Positions 37,153 to 45,286 of a stretch of DNA of 57,361 nucleotides are shown piece by piece. Source of the DNA: Clostridiales bacterium (GTDB lineage Bacteria; Bacillota; Clostridia; Christensenellales; Borkfalkiaceae); assembly GCA_022781715.1 (NCBI GenBank), contig JALETB010000022.1:1-57361 (forward strand), given 5' to 3'. A program made the translations under genes and the position numbers. The notes beneath the pieces are model-generated. The model worked only from the letters and a program-made list of their open reading frames with translations. It was not told where the DNA came from and did not search any database. The stretch's first letter is position 1. The number at the start of each line of letters is the position of its first letter.

Positions 37153-37178
37153 TTAGTGATGACGAATGGAATCCCTAA
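37153..37178. repeat. 26-bp dispersed repeat, copy 2
   Basis: TTAGTGATGACGAATGGAATCCCTAA. Confidence 0.8.
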
Positions 37179-37203
37179 AATACAGGAAATAAGGAGAACT
37201 CTT

Positions 37204-37314
37204 ATGAACGGAGAACGTAAAGATAAAACCTCGAAAACTGTTTTGAGAATAATCGTTTCGGCTGCGCTTGCCGCGGTTCTGGCGGTGTTTGTTTTTGTGG
37301 TGATGTATTATTGA
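37204..37314 (+). CDS. 36-aa single-TM small protein overlapping lysC start
   Basis: MNGERKDKTSKTVLRIIVSAALAAVLAVFVFVVMYY; good RBS AAGGAG; TTGA overlap with lysC. Confidence 0.65.
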   Translation: MNGERKDKTSKTVLRIIVSAALAAVLAVFVFVVMYY

Positions 37315-38483
37315 AAGTTGCTAAGTTCGGTGGAACTTCCATGGCGGACGCCTCGGCTATGCGTCGCGCGGCGGAATTGTCCGGCGCGACCGGGATCGGC
37401 CCGATAGCGGTTTCTGCGGGAGGTCGCGTTGCAAACGAAAAAAAAGTAACGGACGAACTTATCGCCGCTCATTCCTCTTTTTGCAGGGGCGAGGGCGAGC
37501 GAAAAATTTTTTCAAATCTATGTTCGAGGCTTTCCGCACTTGCGGAAGAACTCAGAATTAATTTCAACGTAACGGACGAACTTATGAAGATCGGGTGCGA
37601 GGAATCGAAGTCCTCGTCGCCCGATTTTTTGATATCGCGGGGAGAGTATCTATATTCGAAAATCTTCGCAAAACTCACCGCCCGTCCGTTTGTCGATTGC
37701 GCCGAAATTATCCGTTTTAACGACTCGGGCAAGCCCGACTACGAGTTTTCGCGCTATCTTATCAGGGAGAAAAACCGCGAACTCGGCGGGTTCGTCACGG
37801 GCGGGTTTTACGGCTGCGATCCGCGCGGAAAAATCAGGCTTTTTCCGCGCGGCGGGGGAGATATCACGGGTTCGCTGCTGGCTCTTGGAGTGAGCGCGGA
37901 CGAGTATCTGAACTTTACCGACGTGGACGGCGTTCTGAGTTTTTCGCCGTCCTTCGCGGCGCGGTTCGCCGAAAAAACAAGCGTTGCCGAGCCTGCGCCC
38001 GCGGTCGTTCCGCGTCCGTTAAAAGAAATTTCGTTCGGGCGCATGGAGCGGCTTTGCGATTTTTCCGTAAACGTTTTTCACCCCGAGGCGTTGAACGCGC
38101 TCAAAGGGTCGGGGATTCTCGTGAGAGTGAAAAACACGTTCAATAAGTACGCCGATGGCACGGCGATAACGGAAAAAAGCGAAACGCGCGACGAATTTTT
38201 TTTCGCGTCGGACAAATTCGGGGTGATAAAAAGCGTTCTGGCAAGCAAAAAAAACGACGTTTCGCTGTATGCAAAGTTTCTTTCGGAGGCGGGGAGTAAC
38301 GCCGACGACGATGATGAAATTTTTTATTTTTCGGATTGTGACAAATCTGCGGAATTGACCGAAATGTTGCAAATTAAGTTGAAATGTCCTGTTTTTTCGT
38401 CAAAAGAGGGTTATATCGCGCTTATTAAGAGATATAAATCGCCGTCCGAGATTAAAAAAATCTTTTATCGCTTTATCATATAG
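37311..38483 (+). CDS. lysC: Aspartate kinase (divergent)
   Basis: KVAKFGGTSMAD, LFPRGGGDITGSLLALGVSADEYLNFTDVDGVL; TTG start. Confidence 0.85.
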   Translation: MKVAKFGGTSMADASAMRRAAELSGATGIGPIAVSAGGRVANEKKVTDELIAAHSSFCRGEGERKIFSNLCSRLSALAEELRINFNVTDELMKIGCEESKSSSPDFLISRGEYLYSKIFAKLTARPFVDCAEIIRFNDSGKPDYEFSRYLIREKNRELGGFVTGGFYGCDPRGKIRLFPRGGGDITGSLLALGVSADEYLNFTDVDGVLSFSPSFAARFAEKTSVAEPAPAVVPRPLKEISFGRMERLCDFSVNVFHPEALNALKGSGILVRVKNTFNKYADGTAITEKSETRDEFFFASDKFGVIKSVLASKKNDVSLYAKFLSEAGSNADDDDEIFYFSDCDKSAELTEMLQIKLKCPVFSSKEGYIALIKRYKSPSEIKKIFYRFII

Positions 38484-38582
38484 CCGTCACATATCGGTGG
38501 TATATTATAAGCGTAAGCCGAGGCGGGAATATCCCGATAAGGTTTTTAAATCGCTTACCCTAATCCCCCTTAAAATACAAAC

Positions 38583-38623
38583 GAAAAAGGCGGTCCGTCC
38601 GGATCGTCTTTTTCGTTTTTTTT
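38583..38623 (+). terminator. Rho-independent terminator
   Basis: GAAAAAGGCGGTCCG..CGGATCGTCTTTTTC then T8 (G-U compatible stem). Confidence 0.85.
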
Positions 38624-38655
38624 TCGTGAAGACAAACGAAACGCGTGGGCGAGCC

Positions 38656-38695
38656 GGCATTATCCGGCATTATCCGGGTAATGCCGGATAATGCC
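38656..38695. repeat. 40-bp near-perfect palindrome
   Basis: GGCATTATCCGGCATTATCC|GGGTAATGCCGGATAATGCC, one G-U-type mismatch, built from direct repeats of CCGGCATTAT. Confidence 0.9.
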
Positions 38696-38725
38696 GAATA
38701 AAAATGAATATATGATGAAATTCTG

Positions 38726-38754
38726 TTGACTTAGTTTTCGTTTTATTATATAAT
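38726..38754 (+). promoter_or_regulatory. Strong sigma70/A-type promoter for the fakA operon
   Basis: TTGACT - 17 nt - TATAAT followed by about 140-nt leader. Confidence 0.85.
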
Positions 38755-38901
38755 GGTTTAGCGTGCGCAAGTGTCGTTATCCGATGTCAGACCACGATTC
38801 GTTTTATTCTTGGCTGGCATGCGGGTCGATTTTGAGCGGCGATTATTAAAGAATATAAACCAAAAAGGGTCGGCAGTTAAGGTCGATTCAGAGGAATAAA
38901 T

Positions 38902-40557
38902 GTGATTAACACTATTGGCGGAAAAGAATTTGCGAGCATGCTTTCGGGCGGGACTTTTAAACTCGCCGCATACAGGCAGAATATAAACGATCTTAACGTG
39001 TTTCCGATTCCCGACGGCGATACCGGCGACAATATGCTTATGACGTTCGGTTCGGGCGCAGACGCGGCAAAGCGCGCGGGAGGAGATCTCGGCGCGGTTG
39101 CAAAGGCTGCGGCGGATGGAATGCTTCTCGGCGCGAGAGGAAATTCGGGCGTAATTCTTTCGAGAATTTTCGCGGGGATAACCTCCGAATTCAACGGACT
39201 CGAGAGCGCGGATATCGACGATTTCAAAAGGGGAATGAAAACCGGCGTGGCTAAGGCTTACGGCGCGGTTTCCAACCCCGTGGAAGGAACTATTCTCACG
39301 GTGTTCAAAGACGCCGTGAACTATGCCGAGGGCAACGCGCCCGAGGGCGGGCTGGAAGAATACTTCAAAACTCTTCTGGATGAAATGGGTCGTTCGCTTG
39401 ACAGAACGCCCGAACTTTTACCGGTGCTTGCCGAGGCAGGTGTGGTAGATAGCGGCGGCGCGGGGCTTTATTACATATTCGAGGGAATGAAAGACGCTCT
39501 CGAAAAAGGCGAGAATTACGCCGAGGAAAAGAGAACCGAAGTCGCTAAAGCGGCTTCTGCGATAGATTTTTCGCTGTTCGACGAAAATTCCGTTCTCGAA
39601 TTCGGTTACTGCACGGAGTTTCTGCTTCGTCTGCAACGCGCCAAAACGGACGTGGAACAATTCGATGCGGAAGAACTCGCCGCGTATCTCAATTCCGTGG
39701 GCGATTCGGTCGTTTGTTTCAAGGACGGCAGCATAGTCAAAGTACACGTCCACACAAAAGACCCTGGCGGAATACTTCGTTATTGTCAGCAATACGGCGA
39801 ATTCCTTACGCTGAAGATTGAAAATATGACTCTTCAGCACAGCGAAGCGGTCAGCAAAGGGGATAACGCTCAGGCGAAACTTGCGAACCATAAGAAAAAG
39901 AAGACCGGCATAGTCGCCGTGGCGGCTGGCAAAGGGCTTAAAGAAACTTTCCTTTCGCTCGGCGTGGACGAGGTTGTGGACGGCGGGCAGAGCATGAATC
40001 CGTCGGCCGGCGATATGATTGCCGCGTTCGATAAGGTCAACGCGGAGCGCATATTCGTTTTCCCGAACAACGGCAACGTCATTCTCACCGCGGAACAAGC
40101 CGCCGGGCTTTACGACAAAACCGAAGTCATCGTTTTAAAAACCAAGACGATAGGCGAGGGTTACGCAGCTGTTTCGATGATGGAAACCGACGGGACAACC
40201 GAAGATATAGTAGGCGGCGTTTACGAGTCCGTCGCAGAAGTCGTCACGGCGTGCGTTTCGAAGGCTAACAGAAACGCAACCAAAAACGGAGTTTCCGTCA
40301 TAAACGGAGATTATATCGGTTTCGTCGGCGACGAAATTATTTCGGACGACGCCGATAAAAACGAAGCGGCTAAAAAACTTCTCGGCAAGATAAACGTCGC
40401 GGGGTACGGTCTTTTGCTTATGTTTATCGGCGAAGCCGTGACGGACGAAGAAGCCGAAAAATTAAAAAAAGAACTTGAAAAGTCTTACCCGGAAACGGAA
40501 GTAATCGTTATCAAAGGCGATCAGCCCGTTTACGATTACATGTTTGTTCTGGAGTAA
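38902..40557 (+). CDS. DAK2/YloV-type fatty acid kinase catalytic subunit (FakA-like)
   Basis: NDLNVFPIPDGDTGDNMLMTF, GARGNSGVILSRIFAGI; GTG start. Confidence 0.9.
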   Translation: MINTIGGKEFASMLSGGTFKLAAYRQNINDLNVFPIPDGDTGDNMLMTFGSGADAAKRAGGDLGAVAKAAADGMLLGARGNSGVILSRIFAGITSEFNGLESADIDDFKRGMKTGVAKAYGAVSNPVEGTILTVFKDAVNYAEGNAPEGGLEEYFKTLLDEMGRSLDRTPELLPVLAEAGVVDSGGAGLYYIFEGMKDALEKGENYAEEKRTEVAKAASAIDFSLFDENSVLEFGYCTEFLLRLQRAKTDVEQFDAEELAAYLNSVGDSVVCFKDGSIVKVHVHTKDPGGILRYCQQYGEFLTLKIENMTLQHSEAVSKGDNAQAKLANHKKKKTGIVAVAAGKGLKETFLSLGVDEVVDGGQSMNPSAGDMIAAFDKVNAERIFVFPNNGNVILTAEQAAGLYDKTEVIVLKTKTIGEGYAAVSMMETDGTTEDIVGGVYESVAEVVTACVSKANRNATKNGVSVINGDYIGFVGDEIISDDADKNEAAKKLLGKINVAGYGLLLMFIGEAVTDEEAEKLKKELEKSYPETEVIVIKGDQPVYDYMFVLE

Positions 40558-40576
40558 TAGGAGATAAGGAGAGAGT

Positions 40577-41446
40577 ATGTATACTATTTTTACGGATACG
40601 GATTGCGATTTTACACCTGAAACAGCAAGGGAATACGGCTATAAACTTATCAGCATGCCGTTTTCGATCGACGGAAAAACTTATTTTCCGTATGAAGATA
40701 GCGAAACGTTCGATATGCCGCCGTTTTACGCGAAACTTCGCGAGGGGGTTATCCCCACAACGAGCGGCGTTTCCGCAGAGAAATACAAAAATTATTTCCG
40801 TCCCGAATTCGAAAAGGGCAACGACGTGATGTACGTCCATTTTTCGAGGGCGATGAGCGGAACTTTCAACGCGATGGACGAAGCAGTCAAAGAACTCAAA
40901 GAGGAGTTCCCCGAGAGAAAGTTTTATGCCGTCGATACGAAAGGTATCACGATTATCAGTTATAACATCGCCAAGGAAATAGGCGATATGTATAAAAACG
41001 GCGCTTCGCCCGAAGAGATAATCGCGTGGGCGGACAAAGAAGTCCTTTGCTATTCGCAGTATTTCTTCGCCGACGACCTGAAATTTTTCCGCAGAAGCGG
41101 CAGAGTCAGCGGCTTTTCCGCCACAATGGGAACATTGCTCGGCATTCGTCCGATAATTTATATGGACGCCGAGGGCAAAATGCTCAGCATCGGCAAGGAA
41201 CGCGGAAGAATCAAGGCGATGGAAAGGGTTCTTGCGTATATGGACGAACTCGGCGACCGCGTTGCCGATTACAGAATCATCATCGGTCACACCGATTCTC
41301 CCGTAATCGCCGGCGAACTTGCCGAAAAAATCAGGGAAAAATACGGAAAGGACGTCAGACTCGAAGTGGTGACGACAAACCCCACTGCGGGCAGCCATTG
41401 CGGTCCGGACGGAGTCGGCGTGGCGTTCCATTCTAAACATCGTTAA
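40577..41446 (+). CDS. DegV family fatty-acid-binding protein (FakB-like)
   Basis: DegV fold, TTSGVSAEKYKNYF, RPIIYMDAEGKM, IGHTDSP. Confidence 0.9.
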   Translation: MYTIFTDTDCDFTPETAREYGYKLISMPFSIDGKTYFPYEDSETFDMPPFYAKLREGVIPTTSGVSAEKYKNYFRPEFEKGNDVMYVHFSRAMSGTFNAMDEAVKELKEEFPERKFYAVDTKGITIISYNIAKEIGDMYKNGASPEEIIAWADKEVLCYSQYFFADDLKFFRRSGRVSGFSATMGTLLGIRPIIYMDAEGKMLSIGKERGRIKAMERVLAYMDELGDRVADYRIIIGHTDSPVIAGELAEKIREKYGKDVRLEVVTTNPTAGSHCGPDGVGVAFHSKHR

Positions 41447-41464
41447 ATTCCGAGAAACATTAAT

Positions 41465-42601
41465 ATGATAGAGATTAAAAAAGTCGAAAGCAGAAAAGAC
41501 AGAAAAGAATTTCTCGATTTTCCGCTTAAAAAGTATAAAAACAATCCTAATTTCGTCCCGCCGCTCTATGCGGACGAGAAGAAGATTTTCAACGACGATT
41601 ACACTTATAACGACACTTGCGAAACCGCTTATTTCCTTGCAAAGAGAAACAAGGTGACGGTGGGGCGTATTTCGGCAATACTTCAGAAGGCGGCGAACGA
41701 AAAGAACAACGAAAAACGCGTCAGGTTCACGAGATTCGATTGCGAAAACGACGAGGAAGCGGCAAAGGCTCTTTTTAAAGCCGTAGAAGATTTCGCGCTC
41801 GAAAAGGGCATGGACACAGTCTGCGGTCCGCTCGGGTTTTCCGATCTGGAAAGAGAGGGGCTTCTCGTCGAGGGGTTCGATCAACTTTCAACGTTCGAAG
41901 AGCAGTATAACGCCGAGTATTACGGCGCGCTCATAGAGGCTTGCGGTTATAAAAAGGAAGTCGACTGGGTGGAATCGAAAGTTTACCTTCCCGACGAGGA
42001 AGAAATCGCGAAAATTAAAAAAATGTCCGAATTCGTCATGAAGCGTTATGGGCTTCATATGCCGAAGTGCAAATCGATCAACGAATTTCTCGATAAATAT
42101 AAGGACAATTTCTTCAATCTATTAGACGTCGCTTACGAGGGGCTTTACGGAACGGTTCCTTTCACTGACGCGATGAAGAAAACGATGATCGACAATTTCC
42201 GTCTTATCATCGACATAAACCACGTCACTGTTATACTGAACGAGCAGAACGAGGTCGTGTGCCTCGGGCTTTGCTTCCCGTCGCTTGCGAAGGCTTTGCA
42301 AAAATCCGGCGGAAAACTCACACCGATAGCCCTTTTAAAGGTGCTTAAAGCGATAAAAAAGCCGGAAATAATCGATCTCGGTCTTATCGCCGTCCGTCCG
42401 GACTACATAAACTGCGGAGTTACGGCAATAATCGCCGCCGGGCTTATCGATATTTTAAAGCAGGACGGCGTGAAGTACGCCGAAACAAACCTTAACCTCG
42501 AAGACAATTTCGCCATTCAGAATTTGTGGAAGAGGTTTAACGCGGAAAGGCACAAACGCCGCCGCTCTTACGTCAAAGTTCTGGAGAAAACGCAAATATG
42601 A
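41465..42601 (+). CDS. GNAT-like N-acyltransferase protein, YghO-like
   Basis: FLDFPLKKYKNNPNFVPPLYADEKKIFN N-terminal signature; between fakB-like and plsX. Confidence 0.7.
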   Translation: MIEIKKVESRKDRKEFLDFPLKKYKNNPNFVPPLYADEKKIFNDDYTYNDTCETAYFLAKRNKVTVGRISAILQKAANEKNNEKRVRFTRFDCENDEEAAKALFKAVEDFALEKGMDTVCGPLGFSDLEREGLLVEGFDQLSTFEEQYNAEYYGALIEACGYKKEVDWVESKVYLPDEEEIAKIKKMSEFVMKRYGLHMPKCKSINEFLDKYKDNFFNLLDVAYEGLYGTVPFTDAMKKTMIDNFRLIIDINHVTVILNEQNEVVCLGLCFPSLAKALQKSGGKLTPIALLKVLKAIKKPEIIDLGLIAVRPDYINCGVTAIIAAGLIDILKQDGVKYAETNLNLEDNFAIQNLWKRFNAERHKRRRSYVKVLEKTQI

Positions 42602-43572
42602 AAATAGCGATAGACTGTCTTGGCGGAGATCACAGTCCCGCCGCAAACGTCGAAGGCGCGCTTCTTGCGCTCGAAGATTTTTCCGATCTCGCCGTGGTAT
42701 TATACGGCGACGAAACGGCGATAAAAGCCGAACTTTCGGGGAAAACTTATCCTGCGGACAGGGTGGAGATAATCAACGCGCCCGAAGCGGTTGACGGAAA
42801 CGACAAACCTATCGACGCGATAAGGCTGAAAAAGGATTCTTCGATGATCAGGGCGGTTAAGGACCTTCGCGAAAACGAAGAGATAAAGGCTCTGGTTTCG
42901 TGCGGGGCGACGGGTATTCTCGTCGGCGCGTCTATTTTAAGAATAGGCAGGCTCGAGGGCGTGAGGCGTCCCGCGTTCTGCCCCGTTCTTCCCACGATGA
43001 ACGGCGGAATAGTCGGCGTATGCGACAGCGGAGCGAATATAGACGCTTCCGCGGAGCAACTCAAACAGAACGCGATTATGGGTTCGGCATATCTCAAGCA
43101 TGCTTACGGAATCGAAAATCCGAGGGTCGCACTTCTGAATGTCGGAACGGAAGAAGAAAAAGGTGACGACGTCCGCCGCGAAGCGTATAAACTTTTAAAA
43201 GAAGAAAAGTTGGTCAATTTCGTTGGAAACATGGAGAGCAGAGATTTGCTTTCGGGCAAGTACGATCTCGTCGTGTGCGACGGATTCTCGGGCAACGTTC
43301 TGATAAAAAGCACCGAGGGTGCGTGTCTTGAAATGCTAAAAAGGCTGAAAAAGGACATTATGTCGTCTTTCTGGAACAAAATCGGCGCGCTGTTCATGCT
43401 AAGAACGTTTAAAAAAGAAAAAGCGTTTATGGATTACAGAAATTACGGCGGGAGCGTGCTTTTAGGCTTGGAAAAAATAGTAGTCAAAGGTCATGGCTCG
43501 AGCAACGCCGCTGCAGTCCGGAAATGCATCGAACAGGCGTATAAAACGTCGAAAAACGGCAGCGTTATTTGA
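42598..43572 (+). CDS. plsX: Phosphate acyltransferase PlsX
   Basis: MKIAIDCLGGDHSPAANVEGAL, CDGFSGNVLIKSTEG; ATGA overlap. Confidence 0.95.
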   Translation: MKIAIDCLGGDHSPAANVEGALLALEDFSDLAVVLYGDETAIKAELSGKTYPADRVEIINAPEAVDGNDKPIDAIRLKKDSSMIRAVKDLRENEEIKALVSCGATGILVGASILRIGRLEGVRRPAFCPVLPTMNGGIVGVCDSGANIDASAEQLKQNAIMGSAYLKHAYGIENPRVALLNVGTEEEKGDDVRREAYKLLKEEKLVNFVGNMESRDLLSGKYDLVVCDGFSGNVLIKSTEGACLEMLKRLKKDIMSSFWNKIGALFMLRTFKKEKAFMDYRNYGGSVLLGLEKIVVKGHGSSNAAAVRKCIEQAYKTSKNGSVI

Positions 43573-43636
43573 GCGTGATTTAATTACGAAAAACGCCGTC
43601 AAAACAAAAAACGCCACACAAAAAGGAGAAAATAAA

Positions 43637-43858
43637 ATGTTTGAAAAAGTAAAGAAAATACTTGTCGACGAACTTAACGTCGACGAAAGTCTCGTAACCC
43701 CGAATGCAACAATCAAAGGAGATCTCGGCGCAGATTCGATAGATATACTTCAACTTCTTATGACGCTTGAGGAAGAAAGCGGAATAACCATTCCCGATGA
43801 AAAACTTTCCACATTCCAGACGGTGGGAGATATAGTCAATTATCTCGAATCTCTTTAA
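43637..43858 (+). CDS. acpP: Acyl carrier protein
   Basis: GADSIDILQLLMTLEEESGITIPDEKL phosphopantetheine motif (DSID). Confidence 0.95.
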   Translation: MFEKVKKILVDELNVDESLVTPNATIKGDLGADSIDILQLLMTLEEESGITIPDEKLSTFQTVGDIVNYLESL

Positions 43859-43879
43859 TTCCCGCTCAAATTGAACGCC

Positions 43880-43907
43880 GAGCCTTCCTTAACTACAGGG
43901 GAGGCTC
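43880..43907 (+). terminator. Hairpin between acpP and MATE gene
   Basis: GAGCCTTCC...GGGAGGCTC, weak T-run. Confidence 0.5.
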
Positions 43908-43945
43908 TTATGCGTTTTCCGAAACAACGTCAGACAAAGGAAAAT

Positions 43946-45274
43946 ATGAACATAAAAATATCCGATCATTTTACTTATAAAAAATTGTTCACGTTTGTTC
44001 TGCCGCCTGTGTTTATGATGATTTTAACGTCGATTTACGGTGTTATAGACGGCTATTTCATCTCGAACTTCGTCGGAAAAACGCAGTTCGCGGCGATAAA
44101 CTTCATTTATCCGTTCATTATGATTCTCGGCGGAACGGGCTTCATGATAGGAACGGGCGGAACCGCTCTCGTTGCGAAAACCCTTGGCGAGGGTGATGAC
44201 AAAAGGGCGAACGAACTTTTCACCATAATTATAAGGTTCTGCATTCTGCTCGGCATAATCCTCACCGTTTCGGGTATTTTGCTCATTCGTCCTATCTGCA
44301 AACTTTTAAAAGCGACCGAAGAGATGACCGATTATTGCGTGATTTACGGCTCGATAGTCATCTCGTTCACAACGTTTTTCATCTTGCAGAGCAACTTTCA
44401 CAGTTTTTTTTCTGCGGCTGAAAAACAACGCATGGGGCTTATCGTCACGATAATCGCCGGCTGCACCAACGCCGCTCTGGACGCTCTTTTCATCGCCGTT
44501 TTCGATTGGGGCTTGATCGGCGCAGCTCTGGCGACGGGCATCGGACAGGTTATCGGCGGACTCGTTCCTCTCGTATACTTCGCAAGACCGAACACGAGCA
44601 GATTGAGATTTGTCAAAGCAAAACTCGAACTCAAGCCTATTCTGGCGGCGTGCGCCAACGGCTCGTCCGAACTTTTAACGAACGTTTCGTCGTCGATCGT
44701 CAGCATGCTTTACAACATGCAACTGATGAAGTTTTACGGCGAGGACGGCGTGTCGGCATACGGCGTGCTTATGTACGTTCAGTTCATTTTCCTTGCCATA
44801 GAAATAGGGTATTCTATCGGCGTTTCACCTATTGTTTCTTACAACTACGGCGCACAGAACACTAAAGAACTCAAAAACGTCTTTAAAAAGAGTATAATTT
44901 CTCTGAGCGTGTGCGGTCTTGTTCTCACGGCTCTGGCGGAGATTCTCGCGGTGCCGCTCGCCAAGTTTTTCGTCGGTTACGACAAAACGCTTTTCGACCT
45001 TACGGTGCATGCATTCAGGTTGTATTCGTTCGTGTTCGTATTTTCGGGCATAAACGTCTTTTCGTCGGGATTTTTCACCGCGCTCAACAACGGACTCGTT
45101 TCCGCGATACTTTCGTTTCTGCGCGCGCTTGTCTTTCAGACATTTTTCGTGTTTATTCTGCCCGCATTGTTCAAGGCCGAAGGAATATGGTTTGCAACGA
45201 TCGCAACCGAAGCGTTCGCATTCATGACGGCGGTTTTCTTCCTCGTCTTTATGCGTAAAAAATACAATTATTAG
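43946..45274 (+). CDS. MATE family efflux transporter
   Basis: MatE motifs, about 12 TM; ATG 43946 preferred. Confidence 0.9.
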   Translation: MNIKISDHFTYKKLFTFVLPPVFMMILTSIYGVIDGYFISNFVGKTQFAAINFIYPFIMILGGTGFMIGTGGTALVAKTLGEGDDKRANELFTIIIRFCILLGIILTVSGILLIRPICKLLKATEEMTDYCVIYGSIVISFTTFFILQSNFHSFFSAAEKQRMGLIVTIIAGCTNAALDALFIAVFDWGLIGAALATGIGQVIGGLVPLVYFARPNTSRLRFVKAKLELKPILAACANGSSELLTNVSSSIVSMLYNMQLMKFYGEDGVSAYGVLMYVQFIFLAIEIGYSIGVSPIVSYNYGAQNTKELKNVFKKSIISLSVCGLVLTALAEILAVPLAKFFVGYDKTLFDLTVHAFRLYSFVFVFSGINVFSSGFFTALNNGLVSAILSFLRALVFQTFFVFILPALFKAEGIWFATIATEAFAFMTAVFFLVFMRKKYNY

Positions 45275-45286
45275 GAATAATATATT

